A stretch of DNA of 64,000 nt, from assembly GCF_947242115.1 (NCBI RefSeq), contig NC_074716.1, positions 19,474,090 to 19,538,089 on the forward strand, given 5' to 3'. The position numbers and the translations under genes are program-made. This DNA is from Biomphalaria glabrata (lineage: Eukaryota > Mollusca > Gastropoda > Planorbidae). Below, one piece after another: positions 22,651-35,214 of this stretch; the first letter of the stretch is position 1, and each line of letters begins with the position of its first letter. The notes below the pieces were generated by a model, which was given only the letters and a program-made list of their open reading frames with translations, made no database searches and was not told the DNA's origin.

Positions 22651-25162
22651 AAGAGAAAGAAATGATTGAAGATATTTGGTACATTGCCAATACATAAACT
22701 TATATTTTTATTTTATTAGCTCTAAACTAAAAAACTTTATTAAAGCATTTATTAAAGTATTTATTGTAATAATTTGTTCAGAACAAATCTTAACATACTT
22801 ATTTTATTTATGGCCAGGTTATCGTGTGGACAATGCCAGATTGTTTCCATCCATACCTTGGAGAGGTCTATGTGGAACAGAACTACCTAGGCAATCAACA
22901 TACACATCTACTCAAAACTACATTACCATTCAATTCAATGCCAATCCAGTCGATGATTATATGACAGGATTTGTTTTACACCTTCGTCAGTATCCAAGAC
23001 GAAGTTCAGGAAGTGATTTTTCTCAAACTGGTTATATTGGAGGTACCCCCACAAATTATTTCTAGAAAGCTCAAAGTCTTTAATATTATATGACGTAATA
23101 ATCTCTATGTAAAAAAAAATGTTTATAAATTAAAAGCTGATTTTTTAAATAAATAAATTATAGTCTTTAGGATATCAGTGGTATCATTGGTGCATCTAGC
23201 TCCTTTTTTTTTTTAAAACTAATCTGTCTAAATCTTTCAGGTTTTTGTTTTGTAATATTCATTCTACCATATTATGACAAAAAATGTACATTTCAAATAT
23301 TTTGACTTTAAAAAAAGATAACTGTAGAGTATGACCCTTTTTTTTAGGCTGGAATGATGGCAGCCTTCTAGAACTACAGATAGACTGGTCTAATCAAGAA
23401 CAAGTGCCTGGTGATTATAAACCTGGTCAGGATCCAACATTTGAGTATGATCCCAAAGGCATTGCTTGCTATGAATGTATTGGCTGTAAGAGGGATTATT
23501 TTAGAACTTCAGACATTGGAGTTGCTCTCAGAAGTGGATGTTACGTTTGCACTAAAGAGTGGTTGCAAGGTAAATATTTTTCTGAATTCTACATGAAGAG
23601 GAGTGTTTGGGTGCTTGACTGCTGACTACAAAAAAAAAAAAAAAGCTGAATCATATTCTTGTCATATACATATGTGGTCCTATATCTCATCTAACTTGTT
23701 AGTGACAGAAACTATATTAGATCTCCACTACAAACGTTTCAGTATAAAGGAAAGACAGGTACAGAAGACTTTAATAGAACCCCCCCCCCCCCCAGTGGAC
23801 AACAGCTTTGTCTGCATCAGATGTAAAAAAAATTTGAAGGTTGCAAATGGGTTTTTATAGTCATGTAAAATTTTACACTCATCTTTAATCTTTGGAATTG
23901 AAGACATTGCCTTTAATGAAGAAACATATCCTTTTACAAACTGTAAAATTGTTTTGGGAAATTGCGCAATCTCCCTACAAAAGCAAAAAATGTGTGCAAG
24001 TTTTCAGTAAAAAGTGAACTTGAATTTTTGTATAGTGACTGTGAATGATAACTAAAAACAAATTAACTATAATCTGAAAAGTGTCATAAAGACATGCTTA
24101 CAAGTAGATTTTAAAATTTAACCATTTTTCTTTTAAGTGGTTGTCAGAACACAACTATCTGTTACATAACTCATCAAAATGTTAAAATAAATTGTAGAAA
24201 ATAATAAAAAAGCAATACATCAAAGAGAAATTCTATCATTAAAAAAAATACAATAATTTTTTAATGTCATTTCTTTTTTTAATATATAAAGCATTTGTTA
24301 CAATTTTGAAAAACAAATTATATTGATCTACATATAATCAAAGATAGATTTTTACTATTATCACTAAAAAAAATCCCACACACATCAACCATGTCAAATA
24401 AACAGGAAAAAAGTTTGGCCTTGAATTTAAAATATCTATCAAGTATTTATAACAAGTATGACTATATCAATGAAATCTGTAAAGCATTAGCATCAACAAT
24501 TACAGTTGAGAAATCAAAATATCATTACCCTGTGCACTCATTTTTTCTTAACACTGGTCATAGAATCTATATATTCTCAGAATCTTTTACAGGTTTTCTT
24601 TTTAATTATGTTAATAAATCATTAATATTGTTTTATAGAGTTTTCATAAACTAGAAGCCAAAATGACTAAAGTTGTTTTCCTATTTTATAGGTAATGCTC
24701 AAGCCACAAGACAATGTCTTTCAAAAAACACTTATCTAGAAAAATTGAGAACTCTTATGGGTAAGTTCAAGCGAATTCTGTTAACTATTATTAATTTCTA
24801 TATATGTTTTGGTCAAAGCTCAATATCCAGCTCAATCAAAAGTTGTCTAAGACACATTCAAAAACATATTTAACTTTAATCTGTAAAAAAAAAAAGATTA
24901 ACTTTATTTTGCCTTTCTTAAAAATATATCATTCTACAAACTCTCTCATATTCTAAATGTAGATACTTCTGGTGGGAACTCTGTCAGTGACTTCAGAGGA
25001 TGCAAGACTTTCTTGAGAGGTGTGCAAGGCTCTACATACATCAGTGTGTGCGTCTGTGACACAGGCAAATGCAACAAAGGACTAACATTGAAATCAAACC
25101 CTTTAACTTTAATGATGCTTCCTTTGGTTGCACTATTTATAGCTGTAAAATACTTTTCTTAA
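20584..25162 (+). CDS. Secreted/GPI-anchored CUB plus Ly6/uPAR (LU) domain protein
   Basis: Six coding exons (20584-20641, 21870-22136, 22818-23042, 23348-23569, 24692-24760, 24963-25162), with GT/AG borders and every intron in phase 1, give 346 aa. Exon 1 encodes a signal peptide (MASQALLFSSISCLFFLAKG). Residues about 30-183 look like a CUB domain, with cysteines at 30, 64, 92, 99 and 100. Residues 223-318 are cysteine-rich and LU-like: CYECIGC (224-230), a CYVC pair, then VCVCDTGKCNKG ending in the LU hallmark Cys317-Asn318. Ser325/Asn326 followed by a hydrophobic tail (327-343) fit a GPI-attachment signal. The expected site is the outer cell surface. I do not recognise an ortholog, and ligand and function are unknown. 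The exon 1 assignment depends on phase match and the signal peptide, not on homology. Confidence 0.82.
22540..22650 (+). repeat. (CT)n-(TA)n microsatellite
   Basis: A CT-rich stretch followed by about 25 TA dinucleotides in intron 2 of the CUB-LU gene. Confidence 0.95.
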
Positions 25163-27790
25163 TATGACATAGCAATTATAGGCTATTCGTTTATTGAGAT
25201 ATGTTCTCATTTGAAATTAAACTGAGTGTATGGGTTTGCATGCATTGCTATTGTTTTTTTTTAATCACTTGCAATTAACTTTAACAAGTAGTCTATGTAT
25301 TATTATGTCTTTGAATGTTGTAATACACTGGTGGAGAAGAATTTATCAACCATGTGCCAAAGTAGAATTACTGTGTGAATATTTATTACTACTCTTGTAA
25401 TGTTGTTAGATCTACATCCAGAACAAAAAATCCACATTTTTTACCCATCACTATGGTGTACATGGTAAAGGTTGCCACTATGGTGTACATGGTAAAGGTT
25501 GCTTAAAATATCTTATTTTACTCAAAAGTGTCCACTAATGCGTATCTGCCTTGTGCACTGCTGTAGAAAATACTGTATATACTTTTGTTCAAAACTGTAA
25601 ATATATATATATATATTTGTAAGTCAGTTACTGAATCATTCTAATCATATGTGTTAATTAATGCTTAGTCTCAGAAGGTTGTGCTAGTGCTGACTGATGG
25701 TTCAATAAGTAACACAGAATTGATTATTTTCTATATGGCACAGTACATAATAATTGATTCACAAATGCTATATAATTAAATGAAGCAAAACATACTAGAG
25801 GGGAAAAAAAACTTGGATAGCACAATTTTAGGGTCATGATGTTTGTTTTGTAAAATTTGTATTGTGATTGAGTGGTTAGATGACTGAAACTTGAATCCTG
25901 TTGAAGGGTGGAATTTTTATTTCTGTACTCTAATGATTATCTGACTTTCAATGTTGATTCCTGATCAGCATTTCTCTCAACTCAAAATTGGTTTTGTAGT
26001 TTATATCAATGATCAGCATTTCTCTCAACTCAAAATTGGTTTTGTGGTTTATATCAGTGAGGAATTGTAAAATGGTTGTTGCTACCAATGTGGCAAAATA
26101 AAGTTGCAGCTTAATTACAGTGACTACCATTTCATTTGTAAAAATTGTTTTGATATCACAAAATATAGTTTCTATTATACTTTTTGCTGTTGTTTTTTAA
26201 CCATTCCTCAACTTTTGGCTACATGACAATTTTTAACACATCCCTAACTAGATTACAAAATTGTACTATAAGAAAAAAATAACTATTTATTTTTAATTAG
26301 AGATATGGCACTCAAGGTTTAAAAAAAAAAAATAGTGATAACAAAACTGGGGTATTGTGACATAATGGTCCATGGAACATGTGATATTAAGTTGACCAGT
26401 ATAGGAGGTGTCATATAAGCAGCATAATGTCCAATCACCTTTAAGAATTTTAAAGAAAAACAATTCAATCCTATTTATTTTATTTTACAACTTGTATCTC
26501 TATAACTAAAGGTATTTATATGTAGAAAAAAATTTTTATTTTCCTCTGTAATATAAGTTTATTAGAAACATTCCATTGCAAACTTTTTGCATCTTGCTGT
26601 GTATATATTTGTAAATATTTTCAAATACAATTAATGTACACAGGTCAGATATGCTACTAGTGTATGAGTTGTTTGACCATATGAAAATGATATGTACATG
26701 TCGTATATACCATCAGTAGCAACATCGAATTCGCCTTGTCCATTTTATGTACAAAAGTGTGTTTTTTTTGGCAAAGTTTGGAAAAGTCAATGAATCTTCT
26801 TTTTTTTTTTTTTTTGGAAGGGGTATTTCTAAAGGTGTTTAAATATTTACAAAGAAATATAATATACATCCAAAATTTGAACTATTTAGTTATACATTAA
26901 AATGGCTAGACAATTATTAGCCTTTAATTTTTGTTCCCCTTTGTTTCATATACGCGTATTATTTTTGTTTGTTCTCTCCCTCATCCCATATTCAAACAAT
27001 ATATGTTGGAGCTGGCAGCTATTTAACTCTTTATCAGTCTATTGTTTTGCTTGAGATTTTTACAAAGCTTATATAACTCACTCTGTTTGGTAAGAAGTTT
27101 GTAGGCCTACACATAATTTCTCCCACGCCCAATCTCTGATTAAGCTACAATTTTGTAAATTATTTTTTTTACCTGACACAAAAATCAATTTAAAAAAATA
27201 AACCAAAAAAAAATTAAATATTGATAATTATTTATTTTCTTTGGTATCTAGAACAAGGGAAAGAAATCCTACTTGACAGATGTGGTGGTATAAGTTGAAT
27301 AAGTCCCCTTGAGGTGACTTGAGCCTTGAGTTTACATTTTTTTCATGCATTTGAAAAAAATGACTATTAAACATTCACCAAGATACCGGCCTTCTTCCCT
27401 CCCCCTTTCATAACTGGTCCAGACAATTGATAGGGTCAGAGCATATTGAGAAAGCTGCAAGCTAAAAAAAAACAATTGGTACAAATATTTTTAATCGCAC
27501 AGATTTATTACGTCTAGGTCAATCATGCATATAATTAGATAACTGGACCAAACTAATTGATACAATTACACTTAAATAAGCTTTGGTTTTTTTTTAAAGT
27601 ATTTTTTAAAATGTTTTTCTTATTTGTTGCTGTTTCAAGAGTTAGCAGCAGACTAAGGTAATTGAAAATATTGCAAACTCATGCTTATCTTACAGGTGAA
27701 GTCTCTTAATTTAGAAACATTTCACAACAAAAGATAAAATTACAAGTTATGCTAGACACTTTGAAAACTCAAATATATATATCTATATAT
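25163..27790. other. 3' flank of the CUB-LU gene, no gene
   Basis: AT-rich non-coding sequence. Two small tandem duplications occur: 27 bp (CACTATGGTGTACATGGTAA...) at about 25448-25502, and 46 bp (GATCAGCATTTCTCTCAACT...) at about 25965-26060. An AATAAA near 26099 is a possible but distant polyadenylation signal. Confidence 0.5.
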
Positions 27791-27797
27791 TTATACA

Positions 27798-27950
27798 CAG
27801 TGCTTTTTGTAAACAAATAGGTGCCGGTACTCAGTGATCAATTGCCTAACTTGTAACTACTAATATATTAATAATAAACGTTAAAATACAAGAAAAGTAA
27901 TATTTTTTCCCCACATTGAAAAAGGTGTCTACGCACTGTCACAAAAAAAG
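27798..27950. mobile_element. Second copy of the CAGTGCTTTTT MITE
   Basis: Shares the left end and body (GGTGCCGGTACTCAGTGATC..., CAATTGCCTAACTT, TTTTTCCCCACATT) with 10352-10550, but the right end is cut short after GTCACAAAAAAAGC. No target duplication is seen. Confidence 0.6.
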
Positions 27951-28744
27951 CCATATATATATGTCTCATACAATATAATTGATTAATTTACAATATTTAT
28001 AACTCAAATCAACATAAGTGACTAGATTTGTCAACAAATTTGTAGGAGATTATTATAGGCTTCTTTGATAAAAGAGACATTTATTAAATACTTCTATTTG
28101 GGGATGCTGTAGTGTGATTAGAGAAAGTAAAAGTTTTCACATAAAAAAATTGAATGTTCATACAATGCAATTATCATAAAATTGGAAATATCTGTATGCC
28201 AGATTTAAAACATGTAAATGACATGTATAATATAAAGTGCAGCTATTTTATGTTAATTTTTTGTAACTGAAATGTATTGAAGTATTTGTAGCAATTGTAA
28301 ATCGAGAATAATTTTTTTTTTTAAATAATAAACTTCAACTTAATGAAATTCACATTTGGATTTCAATAATTGTTTTTCCTATGTTGCTTTTAATCGTTGA
28401 GAACCTTGTGGTTGTGAAAACATATTCTATATCATATGGTAAGTGTAGAGATACTTCTTGGATTGCTGAGCTATTTACAGAGTTTACCATTTTTATACTT
28501 GCTGTCAATTTTTATCTAAATTGTATAATAGTGCATCAAGTTGAGCCAGCCAGATTATCTTTAAAATCATAAGATGGCTTTTTGTATTTCTTGTAAATCT
28601 CCAACCATATTCCTGCTAGTAGTTGTATTCATGGCCTGTTTTCAAGCAACGTGAATGTCGCAAAGTAGTGAAAAAAAAAATTCTACTTTATTTTTCGTAA
28701 TTTTGCCAGGAGGCGAACATATTCAAAATGGCTAATACTGATAC

Positions 28745-28990
28745 TCGAGCTGGTCAGCTGCTGTGGCTGAGTGGTAAAGCGCTTGTCTTCCCGAATCTGG
28801 TGTCAAATCCTAGTGAATACTGGGGTTTTCAATTTCGGGTTCCTTGGGGGCTTCGTAGTCCAGCCAGCTCTAATTGGTACCTGACATTTGTTGGGGAACA
28901 ATAAAGGCGGTTGATCGTTGTGCTGGCCACGACACACTCGTTAAACATGAGCCACAGAAACAGATGACCTTTGCAGTATCTGCCCTACTG
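28745..28990 (+). mobile_element. tRNA-derived SINE, family B
   Basis: The head is GTGGCTGAGTGGTAAAGCGC (A box) with a degenerate B box (GTGTCAAATCCTAG). It is followed by a shared body: TTGGGGAACAATAAAGGCGG, TTGTGCTGGCCACGACACAC, CCACAGAAACAGATGACCTT, ATCTGCCCTA. Copies with the same body lie at 36345 and 46775. The tail resembles a conserved SINE domain I know from molluscs; the exact name is uncertain. Confidence 0.75.
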
Positions 28991-29954
28991 ATAGCAAGTG
29001 GAACGTTTTGATACTCCCTAATAAGATAAATGCAGTATAATTGCTGGTTCCCCTGGACCCATAGATAGAGCTCTAGGCTTTAATGACAAATGTTTTTTTA
29101 GACTAATTCAATCATCTTAGGCGTGACAGTCCCGCTTTAGACCGTCTGTTACTCTTTTTATTCCTTCGGACGGCCAATGTCCCGCTTTCATCAAAAAAAG
29201 TCGATCAATGTTTAGCTTTTATTTTAAAATCTTTCTTAATCTTTTGACAAAAACTTAAAAAGTAGGCCTACCGCCTTGCGGTGTTTTCTTCCTGATCCAT
29301 AGTTCCTGCTAACTGCTGAGCAGACTCTCGTGTTAAGAACATGGGTAGTGTTTTTACTTTGCGGTATCCTGCCTTCTTCTCATAAAATGACTCCGGCACG
29401 TTTTCTTTTGACTTTTAGCGTGTGTAACGGATGCATGTGTAAGTCAGATGTAGCTGAAGTATTTCTAAAGATGATTATTTAGATTCGATTAAGTGCGTGC
29501 GTACCTTGTTTGATGTATTTCAATCGCGAGTTCTTGGAAAACATGCACACGTCACAAATATAGATAAGGTACTAACAGGAACACAATGACCAAGTTGACT
29601 CAAGGTGAACTTCAAACAAACGTTTATTACAGAATGGGCCACAGTCTAGTCTGTCACTATAAAACGATGTTATCCCCTCAAAAGTCTAGAGGTAACTGAT
29701 TCCTAAAAGTCAATCTTAACCTCTAACCCCAAAGTCTATGTCGTCATTCTAAAATATACGTTCACTGTCGTTCCGCATGTTTCTTGCTGATTCTGTTAAT
29801 GACTCTCAGCATACAGTATTCCTTCGCTTGGTTTTCATTTCTGTTTAATTCGATGAATGTCTAAGAAAATCGGAAAAATCTTGGAAGACAACAGCCACCC
29901 GTTCCATTCTAACTACGTCAAGTCGTCCCCCCCCCCCCCAAAAAAAAAATATAG

Positions 29955-30913
29955 CCTATGTATGTACGTGTGTGTGTTCATAATTAATTAATTAATCTTT
30001 ATTACATCCTGACCCTTGTTAATTCATTCTTTCGGAAGACGTTTATTGTGCCCTAGAGTTAGAGAAAAATTGTTGACTCCCCGCCTTTGCCAGCAAGGGA
30101 GTCTGGAGGAAGCGCTGCAAGCTCTCCCAGCAGCGTTCGGGGCGGAGTACCGCCGCCAAGCACTATTTCCGGTATTGAAAGCCAACAAAATGCATATTCT
30201 GAGGTATCTACAGTGCATTATCCTGCTATTAAAAAAGTTTTATTTTAAAAAAACACCTAATGTGCTATTCTTACTGACTTAGACCTTCCCGCGCCGTTCG
30301 GCGCATTTGGCGGCAAGCTGTTTCCGCAAAAATCTGTCACTGGCAATATCTGAAGCCTCTTCCCACCTGCTCTAAGCACCTCCATGAAAGTGTGGCGCCA
30401 AGTTGTACTAGGATGTCATCGCAACTCTTCATTTTGTCGGAGAACATGTCCCTTAAACCTCATGCGACGCTCTTTCACAACCTTACTAAGGGGTCGACTC
30501 CCAGTTCGGCATAGGATTTGCTTGATTGAGACCCGATCTCTATAACTGACTCCTAAAATCTGTCTTAGCCATCTTTGTTGAGCCACATTTAAGCTTTTTC
30601 AATTTCGGCAGATGACTAATCACTGCACTTTATTAATGGAGCCCAGCCAGTGGTAGAAATGTGCAACCTCTCTTAACTACGCTCTTGGAATTAAGTGACT
30701 GTAGTTTGCTTTAGATTTTATATCGAAAATGGAAGTTTTATCGTCAAAATCATCTGTTGGGGGGGGGGGGAGTTACATTTAAAAATCTCTGGAGTTGTTT
30801 TTTTTTTTAATTCAAAACCCCATTTAGCTATGGTCATAGAATTTGGTGACTGTAGTTTGCTTTAAAATAATATTGAAGAGAGAGGTTTTCAACGTCAAAA
30901 CTCTCTATCTGGA

Positions 30914-31010
<97 letters not shown>

Positions 31011-31294
31011 GAGGTATTTTTAGCTTCAAACCCCGCTGGCTGGGGGTTTGAACTCAAAAAATCAAAACCTTGGCAGTGTTCTTTGAAATTGAGGATTGTC
31101 GTTTGCATTTTTGTTTTGTTTTATAGAAGAGGGAGATTTAACTGCAGGGGTTTTTTAACTCAAAACCCCCTTGGCTGTGCTGGGGCAAGTGATGGTTTAG
31201 TATTAAAATCTCTTCTAAAATAAACAGAATCAAAGCCAACCCCCCCCCCCCCCCAAAAAAAAAAAAAAAAAAAAAAAACCTGGCTACGCCCATG
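29955..31294 (+). mobile_element. Composite repeat, copy 2 (short form)
   Basis: This matches 14950-20165 from the left microsatellite (TATGTATGTA...TCTTTATTACAT) through the LINE fragment (30000-30600) and the LINE/DNA junction at about 30650, into the ~90-bp units, and ends CCTGGCTACGCCCATG at 31294. It lacks the HINE insertion and has a long (TA)n run at 30918-31006 within one unit. Confidence 0.65.
30918..31006 (+). repeat. (TA)n microsatellite
   Basis: About 44 TA dinucleotides. It gives long YIYIYI frames on both strands, which are not genes. Confidence 0.98.
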
Positions 31295-31319
31295 AACGTC
31301 ACTCATTGATCATGAAACA

Positions 31320-31480
31320 TGAAAAGGACCAAGATGCCCGTGTGTGAATGAACTCTTTATGTTGTGTCTGTTCTATTTATGTGTATGTTTCTGTTGTGTT
31401 GTCTTTATATGAGAAAAGAGTACTTGTAGTCACAACACATTTCCATAAGGATCAATAAAGCAGTCTTAGTCTTAGCCTAA
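31320..31480 (+). mobile_element. LINE-like 3' end
   Basis: The sequence ending CATTTCCATAAGGATCAATAAAG then CAGTCTTAGTCTTAG resembles 3' ends of non-LTR elements (short tail repeat after an AATAAAG). No coding part is attached. Confidence 0.35.
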
Positions 31481-31989
31481 ATTTTCAATTTTGTAGCTTC
31501 TAGTCAGCCTCCATTAAGGTAGTCTACTTCTTTAACATACTGATTTGATACATTGATTTGCAGCCGCTAATGGTACTTTTGTCTATCTGATCAATCATAC
31601 ATTTTCCCATAACAACAGTTTTCCATCATTTGACTACACTTTGAAATTACTTTAAAATGCATACAAATATGCAAGAACCAAATGTAAAGCAATCATTACT
31701 AAAGTTTTGGACCCTATAAAATTAAAAGTAAAGAAGCAGGTTAGTGATGTCACAACGCTAATGGATGCTTCGAGCCTTCAGTAAAGTGAAATTGTTTCCC
31801 CTGATGATACAAATGTTTGTTCGTTCCTTCGCGGGAAAACTGAACGAAAAAAATAAAGCAATTTGTCGATTTAGAAAATAGCGGAATTTCGGGTTTTGGA
31901 AAGACCAGGTGGTTAGCTCTGAAGCCTTCGGGGGAGAGACTATTTAAATTATATCCTGCATTAAAAGCATATTCTTTTCACGAGAGAAG

Positions 31990-32690
31990 TGCTCCACCAC
32001 AATCCTACTTGGACAGGGAGTAAATGCAGAAAAAAGATTTACCTCCCTTGGCAACACACTTTCCCGAAATGGAAACATCGATAATGAAATCGACTTACGT
32101 ATCCTCAAGGTTAGTGCATCCTACAAGGTAGACTGTCTAAAAATGTGTGGATTATAGCTTACTAGGCGTAACACGAAAGACAAGTAGGACTAATAAACTA
32201 GGAGTCTATCTAGCTGTCATGGTACTCACTACGTAGAGACTTGGACAATATACACAGGGACATACAAAAACAAACTAAAACACTTCCATACGATCTGCCA
32301 CAGAAAAATACCGAATTTTACCTAGTAGTAAAAAATACTGACCCTGAAGTCCTTCAAAAAGCTAGCCCACAAAGCATTCACGTTCCTGATGCAGTAAGTT
32401 GCTATGGGCAGGCCACGTCTGCAGAATGGAATTTTACCGTATCCTTTAAAGACGTACTCCTTTATGGACTATTAAAAAAAGTGTTTTAAGCGCTCACGAG
32501 GTGGACAAAGAAAACGTTTCAGGGATACCATCAAAGCCTCTCCGAAAGCTGTAAACATAGATCTAGCCACCTGGGATACGGAAGCACAAGTGAACACTAT
32601 AGCGCTAAAATTTCAGAGGACATGAGAGCAGCACTGGCAAATGAAAAGCGCTAGAAAAAAATCAAGGCAACCGACACAAGCTGCAGCTGG
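31990..32690 (+). mobile_element. LINE ORF2 fragment
   Basis: Broken frames carry FTYLGNTLSRNGNIDNEIDLRI (about 32035-32100), then a segment with RDLDNIHRDIQKQTKTL and YGQATSAEWN, and an end with KASPKAVNIDLATWDTEAQ. This is the post-catalytic part of a non-LTR reverse transcriptase. The same segment recurs in the LINE at 48525-49620. Confidence 0.65.
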
Positions 32691-32699
32691 AATAACCTG

Positions 32700-33720
32700 A
32701 CCACTGTGCAGCCGAACATTCCGAGCTCACATTTACAAGGGTCTTACCACTTACTAGTCACATGGGGTAGCACAAAACCGCAGCGCAATTGCGCAATGCC
32801 ATCATCCGCCTAGATGGTCACCATCTAATCATGATGGATGAACTATGAAGTATGTAAATAAAGTGTTTCTAATATATAATTCAAACGATATATTTTTTAA
32901 AATAATATTCCATTGAGTAAACAAAAAACCGGACATTTTTACAGTTTAAGCAAATGAACCCCCAAAAAAGAACGTAATCCCAATGGGCTATGCACATTTT
33001 ATAATGATTATAAAATAACAAAAATAAAATAACATAGAATATTAATTAAATTCAATTTATTAGCAGCAGTAATCTAGTAGTGAATTTTAAGAAATGTTTA
33101 AGCAACCAAAAAATATGCAGCAACAATATCGTACTGTTGGAAATGTACGCTGAAAAAAAAAAGAGTACAGATATTATTTTATTATATTTATGAAATGCCT
33201 ATTTTAGAATGCCGAATAGTGGAAAGAGCGTTCGCTGACACATATTCTTTGATCTCAGCAAATGTAACCTTTGACCTGTTGTTAATTTGATAGCATCGAA
33301 GTTAAATAGTAGGGTAACAAAAGCATGCAACTAAACCTAGTGACTAAGACGACATTTTATAGAAAACTTTTAAGGTACCTTTATCACTGAAAAAAATAAA
33401 CTTAGCGGAGTTTTAGAATATCTTATTTTATATACAATCTAGATGTAATCTACATCATTATATTTTAATTGTATATAGTATAGACTATTATTGACTATAA
33501 GTATAGACTATAGATCTAGATCTATATTTTAATTTTATAAAGAATAGAAATTTTAAGGTAGCCTTTGGGCCGCTTTGGCTTTGCCTTTATTTTTATCACT
33601 GAAAAAAACAACAACGGCGGAGTTTTTGAATAGCCTTAGTAGTAATAGTAGGCCTTACCTTATCTACTTAATCTACACTACAGTCTAGATGTAGTCTACA
33701 TCAGATCTGTTGTCTAGATT
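32700..33720. other. Intergenic, AT-rich
   Basis: No gene or named repeat recognised. The right part (33420-33720) is a TCTAGATC-word tract. Confidence 0.4.
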
Positions 33721-34190
33721 CGCACAATGGGGAGTGGTTTGACGAAGGTTTTTCAGTATCCCCAGTGTCATAATTGTCACTGGGTACGACGCATTCCTCT
33801 ACTACTACGTCGGGGGACGGGCTAGATAGAGCCTAGCTCATGGGCGCAAGAGAGCCACCCGACTCAGCCAGCGAAGGCCGTGCCAGTCGGCCCAATTTTG
33901 CCCATTAGAAAGACCCGCGAATCAGCCGAGTGTCAGAAAAACCCGACTAGCCCTCAAGTTGGTGTCCAGCGCTATCCGCTTTTTGGAGAACCTGTGGGTC
34001 TCTTACTCACTGTAGCCCCAGGGCCCACAGGAGGGGGGCTGGACATAACCCCTTTGTTTGCCTTTAACACTTGCCAGCTGCTCATTCATCAGCAGCAAGC
34101 AACCAGTACCCTTGGCCACCCCTCTAAGGAGCGGGGTGTTCACTCAGCAACCACGATGAGGTGGTACTGGAATGCAGAGCTATATCAGAT
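33720..34190. other. GC-rich island with an unassigned 104-codon frame
   Basis: A GC-rich block in AT-rich surroundings with sharp borders (TCTAGATC tracts on both sides). A + strand frame at 33880-34194 starts MPVGPILPIRKTRESAECQK and is proline/glycine rich. No family is recognised and no splice structure is obvious. The block could be a retrotransposon 5' region, a 5' exon, or non-coding. Confidence 0.3.
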
Positions 34191-34494
34191 CTAGATCTAT
34201 ATAAAAGTATATTAGATAGATTATCATTATATTATTTATAATTATTTGAATAGATCATCCAGATCTAGAGTCTTATAGAAATTAGACTCTAATAAAGTCT
34301 TTATTAGACTATATTAGAGTCTAGATTAGCATCCTTACTTATCATAGTATTATCTAGACATTGTGCTGATATGTTTATATTATATCATTGTTTGCTGTGA
34401 ATGTTTCTGTTACTTAAAAATAATGGTCTTTAATGTCTATTTTTATCAATACAAAGTCTCTATTCATTCTTTACTACACACAGAATTACTACAC

Positions 34495-34690
34495 GAGCCT
34501 TGCGTGTAGCGAAGTCATACAGTATATAATAATAATTTTGTTTCCTACATAGATCACGCTCTATTGAGAAGAATTACCAAATGTTTCAATCTATCTTTGA
34601 GAATTGTTAACCTCAAGTAATTCTTCATTAGTTTGAAGCGTGAGAAGCTTCTTTCACTAGATTCCATAATTATGGGTGTTGCATAATGCT
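34495..34690 (-). mobile_element. hAT transposase C-terminal scrap, copy 1
   Basis: The - strand reads SSERSFSRFKLMKNYLRLTILKDRL (in about 34500-34680), the hAT dimerisation domain seen in ZMYM1-like transposase genes. It is near-identical to 44925-45115 on the + strand. It is a fragment. Confidence 0.7.
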
Positions 34691-34887
34691 GTTTTTTTTA
34701 ATCTCATGTGGGATTGGTGTTTTCCATATTGAATGACACCCCAGAATGATAATTTTTGTCTATATATTTCAGGAGATTTGTATTTTTTTCTTCTTCTTCT
34801 TCGTTCTCATTGTTATGTCAGAGTGTTCAGATGACTAGACCAATACATGAGATGAACTACGCAGTGGCTTTCAAATCAGGGAGCTCT

Positions 34888-35214
34888 TCATATAGTTTTC
34901 TTTCTATTGGGGTGTTTTGGGGCCAGTGTCTTATACAGGCCTCTTGGTGAGCAGTTTTGGAGGACGTGGTCGGCAAGCTCTGGTGATACTCCACATGGGC
35001 AGATTTCACTGGTTCCAATTTTGATCTTCCGGTACATGTGTTGTCGCATTCTGTTGTGTCCGGTCCTGAGTTGAAAGATTAGACGTTGGTCTTGTTGGGA
35101 TAGCTTATAGTAAGCGTCATCTTTCTTGTGATTTGGATGAGGAGATTTGTATGAGTTTTCAAAAGATTTTAATAATTTCCGGATATTACCAGGACTTTTT
35201 TGTATATTTTGCAA
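34888..35214 (-). mobile_element. LINE ORF2 C-terminal fragment
   Basis: The frame reads LSQQDQRLIFQLRTGHNRMR...CPCGVSPELADHVLQNC, the 'LRTGHxxLxxH...CxCGxxxETxxHxLxxC' zinc-knuckle-like end of Jockey/I-type LINE proteins. It is 108 codons, without catalytic parts. Confidence 0.75.

Noticed and set aside
29440-29940. A second solo LTR
   Set aside because: The block is slightly GC-richer, but no TG...CA ends or target duplication could be set.
30016-30282. An 88-codon + strand frame
   Set aside because: It lies in the LINE-derived left part of a repeated composite element; the homologous region at 15000-15260 has a different frame.
30843-31223. Long open frames with YIYIYI repeats (also 41515-42006)
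   Set aside because: They are translations of (TA)n microsatellites and flanking repeat units on both strands, not proteins.
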